Positions 53,883 to 64,000 of a DNA stretch of 64,000 bases are shown piece after piece. The stretch is from Volvox africanus (taxonomy: Eukaryota > Chlorophyta > Chlorophyceae > Chlamydomonadales > Volvocaceae): the NCBI GenBank assembly GCA_030268105.1, contig BSDZ01000017.1, forward strand, positions 1,716,001 through 1,780,000, written 5' to 3'. How positions within the stretch are numbered: the first letter of the stretch is position 1; each line of letters starts with the position of its first letter. Position numbers and translations under genes: made by a program. The notes below the pieces were generated by a model. That model was not told the DNA's origin, did not search any database, and worked only from the letters and a program-made list of their open reading frames with translations.

Positions 53883-56800
53883 TCATTGCGTCGCTTGCCA
53901 TAGCTCTAGGTGCTGTACCTTGAACTCCTCTGCATGCGCCAGGCAGGGGCTGCCGAAGGTGCCGCATATGCCCGAGGAGCCCGCCAGTAGATCGGCATCA
54001 ACCCAAATGGCGAAGTGGCCCACGCCACCCACCGCCACACACTCCGGGGTGCCATACTGGAAAAAGTCGTTCTTCACATTGCTCGTGGATCGCCAAGGAT
54101 ATGCCACGCGGTACGGCTGAGGTGATTTGACGAGTTAGGCGCGAGGGAGGCGGGTTGCGGGGTTGCGGAATGCTGGTTGCAGAGGGATGCTGGGGACGAA
54201 GAAGGATGTGGGTGCGAGGTGTGCTGAAGGAGGAGCTTGTGGGCATGGAGGGATGGGCGGCCGTTAGCTTGCATCAGCACTTATCCCAAAGACACGGAGC
54301 AGGTGGGTCTGGCCTGGCCTTTTACCAACACGGAGAGCCAAATGGGCCAGACCGTTCTGACGTACTCCATCACATAGAAATGCAGGCTAACCCTGCAGTC
54401 ATATCCGGGAAAATTCACACGTGCAGCAGCGACATTTCCTCTTGCCTACTCAGGGCCCTCGTGTGCGGGTCCGCTGCATTTTGACACTTTATTTCTGTTG
54501 TTATCCTGACCCTTCACCTCCTCTGCCATGTTTTAAACCCATCGCCTCCATTTCCCTCTTGCCTGTCTGCAAATAGCCCTCTCACCTCTAATTGAAATAC
54601 AAAAGTCTCTCCAGAGCCGTAGTACCGAGGAGCCACCCTCCAGCTATCCGGAGTGTAGCAACCGAAAGTGAAGCCTAATGCAGATGTGGCACGCATGCCG
54701 CGAGGATGTCAAGGCAAAAGGGTACCATAACGGCATATCATCTATAAAACAATTCGTTAAGACGAGCATCCAGACATTTACCATCCTTACCTCCAAAGTC
54801 ACGAATAAGTAAGATACTGGGCATGCCGTTGACAACCCGGCGGTATAGCGTCTGCAGGCTGATGCCGTGCTTGACCGTGCTGTACGAAAGCGTCCAATCT
54901 TTCATGCGCTCCAGGGGTGGTATGGCCGACGCCAGCGCGCGCATCTGCAGGTCCTGAAGGATGACCGATGGCTCACCCACGAAGCGCAGCGTTGCATGGC
55001 CGACTGTCAGATTCCGAGGCACCGCAATCTGCAGCTCTCTGCGGGATGACGTGCAATCGAAGCCTCCCCCTCACAAGACCACTGGACCATGTAAAGCATA
55101 TACGGACACAAAAGTGGATGAACGTTTCCGGAAGAAAAGCTGTAACTCGTGCATTTGCCTCCTTCCCAAGGAAGCGGTACGGCGCAGAAGCAACTCCCAC
55201 TGTCCGCAAGACCACTGGCCATCGGTGCACTGACAACCAAAACCCATGCTAAGCCAACCTGCTGCCTCCGGACGCATACTTAAAAGGGGGTAGGGAGACA
55301 CTTATGAAGCTAGCTTTTGGACAACCAGGTGGCCATTTGGGCAGTCGCCATATAGGTGGAGAGGTCCAAGGAGCGCTGATACGCGAGGTGTTCACGAGCG
55401 GCAGGTGATATTGGAAGAACCCGTCGCCGGGCGTGAGGGCACACGTGCGGAGTCCCAAAGTGGCAAATGCCATGCACGAAGCGACCGATGCCACGCTTGT
55501 CACTGGAGAATCGATTGTGGTGCTTTCTTGTTCGACGTTTCCGATCCCGTCCTGCCTTTCCTTTTGCGGTACTCACCATGCCCTAGGTGGTCCTAGGGCA
55601 TGGTGAGCAGGACAATGCTCCCTTTACCCACATCATATCTCACTCGTATATGGTGAGGTCAGTTCTCCGCACTGCTACACACCCGTGCCCCCATGCACAC
55701 CCACCCACCCTGCTTCCGAGGTGGTGCCCTCCGGGTCGGGCCCCGCATCCACCTCGCCCAGCCAGCGCTGTGTGTGCCGATGAAGAGCCTCACGCCTGCG
55801 GACCAACATCCCAGCCGAAAATCCGCAGTGAGTGAGATATCACCAAAATAAACGATAAGCGCCTATCCTCTCTTCGGTAAATTATTCGTGGTGTCGACGA
55901 CGCCATCCCATTAAAAAATGTTAGCCCAACGAGATGGCTTGCTTGTCACTGGGAGGATCCAAATCCGATTAAACGAAATAGCTGTCGGGGGCCGTCAGAC
56001 CAATACCAGGTAAGCTCACTGCAGGAAGTCACGCTGGGTTTGGATGCCGCATCTGCTGTACACCTGATGCCTCTACTCGTCAACGAATTGCTTCGGTAGG
56101 AAGATACCCAAAGTAAATCGCATCCAGGGGCTGATTCCGCAGCAGTCCGACCGACCCTTCGAGATTCTGCAGGAAGGAGGCTTGCGACACCGGAGCGTCC
56201 CAGGCCGCCTCCCCTCTTACCGTTACCAGGATCTTTTCCGGCTGCGTCCTGAGCAAATTACAATAAAGCTAACGCACGGACCAGACCACCCGCAGAAACA
56301 CCCCGTAAGGAAAAATCGCCATTGCTCCCGTACTCACGTGGCCCTGGACGCCTCGAAAGCCTGCCGCTGCGGAATGCCGTTCTTACTCCACAGGATCTGC
56401 CAAACTCCTGTTCCTCCTCCGCTTGCTGATGCGCCACTCTGGCCGTCGCCGGACTCGGCATCGTCCTTGCAACCATCACCACCACCACCATCGGCACCAG
56501 CACCCAGGTCACTGAAGGCCGGAGCCTTGGGGGATGGCGCACCGCAACAAAAGAACACGCCCACGCCGCCTCGCCTCTGCGACGGATGCGCAGCGACGCA
56601 GCGGCGGTGGCCACGGTCTGCACGCCACCGTGAGGCTATGCTAGCGCACCGTCAACGCACAACGGCACAAATAGGCTGAGTGCGGTAAGGGTTCAGCAAG
56701 CACAGGTAAGCAGCCGCTTTGAAGCAACATTACCAGGCAAGGAAGTGGCGGCAACAACTCCCACTGTCAGGCCCTCCAGGTCGTTTCCGGGTCGTTGTAA

Positions 56801-57750
56801 GACACCGACTTCCCCCATCTCACAAACATTTTATGAAGCGTGATATGAACATGTTTTGCGGTTATTTTAGACTTGAGAGCACGGGCGATAGGTGGGAGGC
56901 CTTGACTATCAAGGAACATAAACTCGCAAATAAGTCAAGGAGTGCTCGCCAAAAACTCCCTTCTGGCCGCTGCCGAACCGGATGAGTCCATATCCCGTAC
57001 CTTTTATCCCTACCTTGCCTAGCGTGTCCAACTTCACAGTGCTGATGCCCACAAACTCCTCCTGTCGCACTCGAGCCTTAACGTCCACGAAATCGAGGTA
57101 TTCGGGAGTGACAAGCAAGCTGCCTGGCACCTGCCAAACCCAAAACGCCGTGGCGGCAGTTGCAGGATGTTGGACCAAATTATGCCAATGTGAGGGGATA
57201 ATTACTATCAGAATGGCGTCGACTTAAGGGGTGCAATACACATGCACGGTGGCGCTATTGGGCCGGTCACTGGGAAGGAACACGAGCGGAAACCAGCGAC
57301 GCAATGTGCAATATGGATACGGCACAGCCACCCTCGACTTCATACCTTTTTTGAGCCACAGATGATGTGAACCGGATAATCACCACCGCAGTTGGTAACG
57401 TACACAGGCTGCGAGCTGGGGCTTGTCCACCCGGGCAAGACTTCGGGTGCCTTGGGCATCTGCGGCTCTATGTCTGGAGACGCAAATTTCGGCTGAGATG
57501 GCGCTGGTGTGGGTGTTGGTCCTGGTGTGGGCGCGGGCATAGCTGCTGCAGCCCTGGCACCGCGGGGAGTGGCGGTCTGTTGTTCCTCTGGACTCCCACT
57601 GCCATGCACCTGCTGCCGCAGCTGTGACAGCTCATTCATAAGCTGCTTCTCCCGTATTCTAAAAGCTTCGATGCGGCCCAACGCTGCCGCTAGCGATGCC
57701 TGTGTGTCCTCCAGGATCGCTTTCAGCTGTGAAGTACCAAAATTTTCCAT
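53883..57750 (-). CDS. TLDc-domain (OXR1-like) protein with N-terminal coiled coil
   Basis: Seven exons close in phase: 57750-57346, 57130-57014, 56525-56338, 55795-55709, 55038-54791, 54674-54586 and 54116-53883, giving 455 residues. The N-terminus is a coiled coil (LAAALGRIEAFRIREKQLM) followed by a Pro/Ala/Thr linker. Residues 136-174 (PGSLLVTPEYLDFVDVKARV) resemble the GRAM/PH-like strand that precedes TLDc in OXR1/NCOA7-type proteins. After a Gly/Asp-rich insert, TLDc covers about 267-455: SYSTVKHGISLQTLYRRVV and PSILLIRDFGG, PDSWRVAPRYYGSGETFVFQ, FFQYGTPECVAVGGVGHFAI, then GTFGSPCLAHAEEFKVQHLE with the final W typical of the fold. TLDc proteins bind V-ATPase and protect against oxidative stress in animals and yeast; the algal role is unknown. 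The acceptor at 56525 (cccccaag) is the weakest junction. Confidence 0.88.
55572..55607. repeat. Perfect 16-bp inverted repeat with 4-nt loop
   Basis: The left arm ctcaccatgccctagg and its exact reverse complement are separated by tggt. It lies in the TLDc-gene intron between exons 55795-55709 and 55038-54791. Confidence 0.95.
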
Positions 57751-59640
57751 TCTTAAAAGTTTATGAGTAGCAACCAATTGATGAAGGTTTTGACAAGATT
57801 TAACTTGACAGCTTCAAAGTTGGCTCCCAGGCACAGCCCTTGCAACCAGCGATAGTCCTGTAGCGTAGGTTGCTACGGATAAAATAGGAATTAATTATTT
57901 TTAACTGGAGGCGTGCATAACTATGCATTGGCACGCGTTGAGGAATTGGAACAGGTGTACAGGAAATTCCTGTCGTATTTTGCTTCGCACGGATCGCATG
58001 GCGGACAAAGGATAAGAGAAGTGGCGGCGCGGTGAGAGGTTTTTAATGTAGCAGCCATGGTATAACCCGTTAAATCCGGCTTGCCTGTCCATTTGCAAAG
58101 CGGTTGGTTGTGTTCTGATTATTGCCAGCTAGGTAGTGAAGGAATGGCACGAAAGAAGACAATGCACATGACCTGCGCGCCGTCAATTGACCCCAGTTTT
58201 TTACCAGCTTTGCCGGAGTTTTCAACCTCCCGCAGATGATGGCCTTCCTGTCTGCAGACTACGCCTAGCTGCTTACCACAAACCTATCAGCTTCATGAAT
58301 TTTCCCAGTGCAGCACGACATTTCTCCTAGCAAATCTTTGCCGTCTTGGCCTCTTCCCCTCCCTTGCCCTGGCACCTGCACCTCGTACTTGCTGTTCGGC
58401 CCCGCGATGGCCTGTGGTCATGATCTTAGCTTAAGCCATGTCGCAGTAACGCAGCATTTTCCGGGAAGTATGCGCTGGTCTTCGGCAGCTGATTGGCTGA
58501 GAATTCTTAAGCAGCAGCACCACCAACACGGCATGTGCCTTAAGACTGTCTGCCAGGAGCCGCAGTATTGTTCCTGGCCAAACTGCATCAGCACCGATTC
58601 CAGAGGTTCCACGTTGCAAAGTGGTACTATGGTGTGCACGCGGCTACATATCGGCTAATATCTGGAGATGACATCCCTGCAAAGTGTATGCTGCCAGTTG
58701 CTGTCGCAGCTTTGGTGCTAACATTTGTGCCGAAGTTCAGGTGACTCTCATCGCTGTGGGTTGTGCGGGCAATATGATGTCATTGTCCGTTAAGCGTTTT
58801 CAGTTTTGACTGTCCGGATAAAATGTGCTTAAGAGGTCCGGGAAGTTGTAGGGGGAAGGACAGGTCAAAAGAGGAGAAGCCATCGATAGTCGTTATAAAC
58901 TACATGGTTTACAAACCGACATGAAGGTTGATCTGCATGAGCTGAATGGCCCTCATGGGACAGGAAGAACACCGGGTTAAACAAGAACCATAACTATTTT
59001 CCTAGCAGCTGGCAGATACACTCCACTATTGCGGATGCTCGTATTCTATCTCTGTTACGTCCACCTCAGAAAGCAAAGGCCCGGTCGGAAGATGCCAACT
59101 GCATCGCTGCTGTAGAGCAGGTCAGTGTGTCCAGGGAGGATGCAAACTCAAGCTTCGGGCTGATTCTCTGGATGGCTCAGGCCATGTCGACTCCAGAGGA
59201 CGGAGGGACAAGGGGGTGCGAGGCGAGGACTTTGTGTGAAAACCGTAGTGGACTCCTGCGGCGCGGAACATTCCACATCCAAGAGCATTTACGTTGTTTT
59301 TGGGGAGTTTAGGGGTATATGCTGTGCTCCCTATGGGACATGCCTAGACATTAATTAGAGCACCCCCTGCGCATACACACCACCACCACCAGTGGGTGGG
59401 TGTCCCATGTCCGGGGGGATTCGTTGCTCATCCTAATCTCCAAGCACACCCCTCCTTGTGTGTCTGTGTGTCCCTGTGACCCATGGTTCTGTTGCTTATC
59501 ACATGAAAAACCCTGCATCTGGATTCTAAGCTATGTTTGCAACTCTGCTGATCACGAAGTGATGCACCGTTAGCCCTAAGGGCCCCTAACTCTGGATTTC
59601 GATTTGGATCTGGATCTAGACTGGACCACAAAGCGGCTCT
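57751..59640. other. 1.9 kb without a recognised gene
   Basis: Upstream side of the TLDc gene. The longest plus-strand ORF (58308-58658) has no domain and an ordinary chance composition. One copy of the ~70-bp direct repeat lies at 59044-59113. No RNA gene was seen. Confidence 0.4.
59044..59113. repeat. Copy A of a ~70-bp direct repeat
   Basis: Shares the core gcaaaggcccggtcggaaga and both flanks with the copy at 62000-62069, with only a few substitutions. Both copies are in the same orientation. Confidence 0.85.
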
Positions 59641-59644
59641 GGGT

Positions 59645-60483
59645 TCAGTAGCCGGCCCCCTGAAGCGAATCCATTTGGTTGCCACTTCTCCCCATTTTGA
59701 CGGTCCAACAGCCATCCAGCGCGTCGGGGTTGATGTCGACGTTGGGTTTTGTTGCCCAGGACAGCACCGCGTTGCCCTTTCGGGGCATGTACCTGAAGGA
59801 GCCATCATCGCAATTGCTCCAGTCCTCAATGACCCAGTTCTCGCCTGTGTGTTTGTATTTTACGGAAGGGAGTGGGGAGGAGGGCGAGGGTAGGGGGGAC
59901 GAGGACAAGACGGACGGACGAAACCTGGCGCAGCTGTTGTGACGCGCAAATTACAAGTCACCGTGACAAAGTCGGGAGACGTCCAATGGGTGTGAGGTCC
60001 ACTTGTGCGTGTTCGCGTGTGTGAGGGCCCACAGTGCGTGTATGTGTGTGCTTGTGTGTGTGCGAGAGAGAGGAGGGGAGGATCCCTTCGTTTTCCCTCG
60101 TCCACCTACCCAACTACAATTGTCGGCATTTTTCGTTGAGGAGCAGGCGGGCCGGGGACGCGAATGGGCAGTACCGACGTGAAGAACTATACAAAACCGA
60201 GACCCCAAAAGACACCCTCATGGGCTGAGAGCGGGGAGGGGCTTTGGAAGAGGGCCGCAAAGTGCTCCCGTTCAGGTCTGTTTAGCTTCCCCGGCTTCCT
60301 TGCCTGGCCTCCCGGCTCATTCTCTCTTCCCCCTCCCCTCACACCCTTGACCGACAGTACGACGTACCCCACCTGTATGCTAACCCCGAGGGTGCATGAA
60401 CTAGGAGGCCAGCTTTAAGATGTACTCGGCGCGTTCCTTGTCAATGAAGCTGGGGAATACCGCAATCCGGGGGTACCAGGGAG
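59645..60483 (-). pseudogene. Prolyl 4-hydroxylase remnant (P4H, 2-oxoglutarate/Fe(II) family)
   Basis: Two P4H-like pieces remain. The N-piece (60483-60373) reads YPRIAVFPSFIDKERAEYIL, then LAS, then an in-frame TAG (60401-60403). The family continuation (PSGLAYR) resumes only in another frame just downstream, so a stop and a one-base loss are both present. The C-piece (59844-59645, acceptor cacacag) reads NWVIEDWSNCDDGSF and RKGNAVLSWATKPN. It carries Asp where the distal iron-binding His is expected (LDGCW for LHGGC; codon 59714-59716). It then shifts frame at a run of four C (59690-59693 on the plus strand): the conserved ATKWIR end appears only in the neighbouring frame. The central exons with the HxD iron site are absent from the 0.5 kb between the pieces. 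Function is therefore lost on this reading. Confidence 0.72.
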
Positions 60484-63302
60484 GAGGACAGGGAGCAGGG
60501 GAAGAGGACATATAAAAGGTTTATAACACAATGAATCCATATGTGAAAAATGGAGTGATTTATTAAGTAAAATAAACCAATAGACAAATCAATACAAGAA
60601 ATTGAATAACGATGAGTGGAAATGCGCGAGTAGATGTATTCCGCGTGGAGTAGTAGAGGTGATTGCAACGGGTGCGTCTGTCTGCGTTTGGCTGTGCATA
60701 ATCGACGGGTTTGAGGTGGGTGGGAAGATTTTTCTTTCTCCCTCCCCATTCAGATGTCCATGCTGGCCGAGGGTAACCCCCGCAGTGGGGCCCATGTAAA
60801 TCACGGCGGGTTTCGCAGTATGTGTTTTCCTCCAGTTGGGGCCGGGATCAGGGCGATGTACGAAAACAATCCAGGTTCCCAGTTGCAGTATAAGCGTTTA
60901 TCGCTGTACCCAACAGGGTACGGGATCTCCCGTTCAACTTTGCATTGCCGTGCATGACCGCAATGCCGTATTCACCAACGCATCCCCCAACGCAACACGG
61001 ACTTACCTGGAAAGTACACGTTTACTGGTACACGTTTTTGGAGCCCAACTTGGCGGGTGACATGGGAGGCCTAATCTTGAGCAGCCCAGTGCTGTTCAAA
61101 ACACAGTTTTTGAGTTGTACGGGGTCAAGTGGGCCAATGCTGACTTATGCAAAAGGGAGCAGGGCAATGGTGATGGTGCTCTCCGCCACAGCTGTTCACC
61201 TTGGGGACCTGATGCGGTTAAGAGTACGAGTTGGCAAGATCGGAGATGTTCCCCCCGATTTTCAAGGATCGTTAACAGCGCACTGGACACCGTGAAGTGC
61301 GGTGCTTTACCAACCTCTGAGCCTACCTATCTCCGAATGATTCAATTCCAGGGCTTCGGGTTGTTAAAAAGAAAAGAGAACTCTTCCCAGGGCCGATGCC
61401 GATGTCTGCGGCAGCGTGATGCCATGAACTGTCTGACGGTCTGGGCTCCGGAGGACCGGGGCCCTGAGCTCGTCCGCTCAGTTGACAGTTGACAGGGAAA
61501 GGGGGACCCGCGTAGCCCAGTCCCAACACTGACGGACAGAAGCATGAAACGATCACACGAGCAGAGGACACGCCGTTTTTCTTCAAAGTTACGTGAAGTT
61601 ATTGATTAAGGTCCTTGAGGTTTCGAAGCCTGTGTCAGAGAGCTACGGGATTCTGGCAGTAGTCCGACAAGGAATCCACCTTACACGAAGAGATGCTTAC
61701 GGGGGGATCCCAATTACTTTTGAGGCAAGGGAAATCCGACAGTGTAAAACAAAGCATTGTGATGGCCCTGAAGGATGCGCGCCTACGGAGCCAAGCTTTG
61801 CGCATCGCCCCGGTCAACTGCGTCCGCGCACAGCAGGCAGTAGCAAACCGGCGGCATGCCGGCAAACCGGCGGCAGACATGATTTTGCGCTCTTGACATG
61901 AGGGATATATCGGCTAAAGCTAAAAGGCGAGGTGATACAGCTCAGCGCTGATCGGTAAAAGCTGATGGTGGTTTGGAAGGTTTGGACAGAGAGCTTGTGT
62001 TCTATCTCTGTTACGTCTACCCCAGGAAGCAAAGGCCCGGTCGGAAGATGCCAACTGCATCTCTGGTGTTATCCGGATACAGCCAGGTGGATACGGTTTA
62101 CAGCTGCCTCCACTGGTGCAGTGCTTGCCGAATGTGTTTCAGGGAAAGCAAGTGCACTGAGCTGACGATATGCAGCCAGGACGTGGCACACGTCCTGCAA
62201 ACTGTTCCGTCATACCATTTCCACCTTGCGTGTCGGCATGGTGCAGGGGTCACAGCGCACTAGATCGGCTGCGTGCGTTCTGCTACCTACCTATAGCTGG
62301 CGTAAAACTGCAGCTTCGCTGGTATCGTATCGGCTATAGGTGTTTACCATATACTCATTTGCTGAAGAGGACCGCCAACAATAAAAGCCAGTGACATGAC
62401 TCCTTTCCAGGTTTTATTGCGCTTAGTCCTCCAGTGCAATTACATTGCACGCCCGTGAGCCGCGACATCAATGGGTATCACGCCACATCCTTAAGCTAAG
62501 TTGCCGTCTGGGCTCCGGGGCGCGGGCTCTGCTCATCCTGACTGCTCATCCCATAGTCAGTTAACCAAAGGCATACCAGTTCACTCACGCCCGCAGCAAA
62601 GTGACTTCGCAGGGAGAAAATGAGCAGGGCTATTGCGGGCCACCAACCGACCCAACCGCTTGACCTACCGCCCACTCGACCTCGTGCGAGGCTAGTGAAT
62701 CCGTTAATTCGTCGCAAGCCGTTGAGAGTTAATCCATACAACGCATGATGGAAGCGAAAGAGTACAGCGCATATGCCCCCCTCTGCGGTCAAAGCGACCC
62801 GAAAAACCAAACGCGGTAGCAATTGCACCGTTTGGAAGACATTATGTCATGCACGTTGCGCATGGCGTACATAGACCGTTTCCGGCTCCGTTTGCTGCCA
62901 TCGTTGCTTCAGCATTTCACCAGTATCAGCGAGGAAGAGGATTGCATCGAAGCAGAAAACATGTTTTGTTCCGGTACATTACTTGATAGTTCCACGCCAG
63001 ATAGCTTCTCATCGTGGCGCTCCATAACGACTATTTCCCAAGACGCACACTAGACGCGTTCCCTGCACGAGCTACTTCTACAATGCCATAAACCATCTCA
63101 GATCGTTACGACAGGTGGCCCCGTTTCGGATGCACAAAACGTTGGATAAAGAACTCTGCATCGGCCCCCATTTCCCAATTTGGGCATTCCTAAAACCAAG
63201 GATGGGAAACCAACCAAAACAATGCTCATGGCTGCTGTCCAGCTTTGTACAAGATGCATACAGGAAGATGCACAGATTAGAAACGTCCCGATGTAAACAT
63301 TA
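60484..63302. other. 2.8 kb without a recognised gene
   Basis: This holds copy B of the direct repeat (62000-62069), a small tandem repeat with core gcaaaccggcggcatgccg near 61846-61873, and the presumed 3' flank of the right-edge gene. A minus-strand segment near 60945-60795 has a coding look (CNWEPGLFSYIALIPAP), but I could not tie it to any family or to splice sites. Confidence 0.4.
62000..62069. repeat. Copy B of the ~70-bp direct repeat
   Basis: Same orientation as copy A (59044-59113), about 2.96 kb apart. The two bracket the P4H remnant. Confidence 0.85.
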
Positions 63303-63839
63303 TCACTGTACAACTACGGTTGGTTGTGACGAGCCCGCATCCACAACGCTAGTGAAACCTTCTGGCCCTGCCGCCCCCAAGGCCGTATCCTGCCGATAAT
63401 GCTGCTCTTGCGCCCCTGCGGCAACGTGCGCGCCTGAGGCATGATTGGACCCGCTGCCAGTTACTACGTGCACATCGCCAGATGCCCCATGCTGCTGCGC
63501 TGTTGCTGTGCCCTTGCCGCAGGACCCCTTGAAATCCAGCGGCTGCGGAACTGACTCACCGTCTGCCAGGCCAGGCCCATCTGTAGGGCTGGCCCCTGCC
63601 TCACGGCCGGGTTCCGTGTCCCTTGCGGGCTGACTATTGCGGGCGGTTAGGCAGTCGAATGCTGCCTCACACAGCAGTGACGTTCCACAGCTTTCTGCGA
63701 CTGCCCGACATACAGTCCGCGCGCGCTTCAACGCCTCGACTGACTTGGCCCTGCTGCTCACGCAACACCCGCCGATATTTCTTTGCGCCTCAGCGAGGTG
63801 CTGGTACATCCGCGACAGCGATAGCCAGGCCTTCCCCAC
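63303..63839 (-). CDS. Last exon of an unidentified gene continuing past the right edge
   Basis: An acceptor (gccgtgcag) opens an exon at 63839 that runs in phase for 178 residues to a stop at 63303-63305. The first ~60 residues look helical (GKAWLSLSRMYQHLAEAQRN; AKSVEALKRARTVCRAVAES) and could be a TPR-like or coiled helical repeat. The rest is Gly/Ser/Ala-rich and probably disordered. The exon's base and codon use match the real exons elsewhere in the window. No family was recognised. The remaining exons lie beyond 64000, so start and length are unknown. Confidence 0.6.
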   Translation of the reverse strand: MGKAWLSLSRMYQHLAEAQRNIGGCCVSSRAKSVEALKRARTVCRAVAESCGTSLLCEAAFDCLTARNSQPARDTEPGREAGASPTDGPGLADGESVPQPLDFKGSCGKGTATAQQHGASGDVHVVTGSGSNHASGAHVAAGAQEQHYRQDTALGAAGPEGFTSVVDAGSSQPTVVVQ

Positions 63840-64000
63840 CTGCACGGCGGTAGCGAGGTAGATACACTCACTTAGCAAGGCCTTTAAACGCCACTTCCAT
63901 CAGAGCATCCCAGATGCCAGTCTTATGCTATATTACCGGTAGCGACGTGCACTGTGTACTGCCACCCTTCCCACCTGGGGATGCGTGTTGCCCAGCTTGG

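Noticed and set aside
55310..55579. Candidate exon in the TLDc gene around 55.4 kb
   Set aside because: Exons 55795-55709 and 55038-54791 join in phase without it, and no phase-compatible donor was found.
58308..58658. 116-codon plus-strand ORF
   Set aside because: No domain, no supporting splice sites and chance-like composition.

Overview
The window looks like nuclear DNA of a volvocine-type green alga. Genes are densely split by short GT-AG introns. Several 3' ends carry the TGTAA polyadenylation motif used by chlorophycean algae. Exons are GC-rich with Gln, Ala or Pro runs, and long microsatellites sit in introns. Nothing here is prokaryotic. The exon models below were built by hand by joining conserved protein blocks across GT/AG borders and checking that the reading phase closes at every junction.

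Layout. 203-2090 (+): 3' end of a gene for a Gln-rich protein that I could not identify. 3596-10254 (-): 12-exon ER-lumenal Hsp70 of the GRP170/HYOU1 type. 11502-14111 (-): 8-exon nine-transmembrane TM9SF (EMP70) protein. 15987-31823 (-): a very large gene of at least 21 exons for a ~1,930-residue protein with RI-type leucine-rich repeats, DUF4476-like blocks and a C-terminal IQ motif; its first exon was not found. 35354-38059 (-): 9-exon two-RRM protein of the plant CID8-13 type, without a visible PAM2 motif. 40710-44850 (-): 9-exon COG8. 45126-52196 (+): 14-exon RHD3/SEY1 GTPase, head-to-head with COG8. 53883-57750 (-): 7-exon TLDc-domain protein. 59645-60483 (-): broken remnant of a prolyl 4-hydroxylase. 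63303-63839 (-): last exon of a gene that continues past the right edge.

Four of the complete genes belong to the early secretory pathway: GRP170 (ER folding), TM9SF (Golgi/endosome), COG8 (intra-Golgi tethering) and RHD3 (ER membrane fusion). COG8 and RHD3 share a start-to-start gap of about 275 bp. The giant LRR gene carries three long microsatellites, each inside one of its introns.

The most interesting items are the LRR/DUF4476/IQ protein, the hydroxylase remnant with several independent lesions, a ~70-bp direct repeat flanking that remnant, and a perfect 16-bp hairpin in an intron of the TLDc gene. I did not find a new defence or mobile system.
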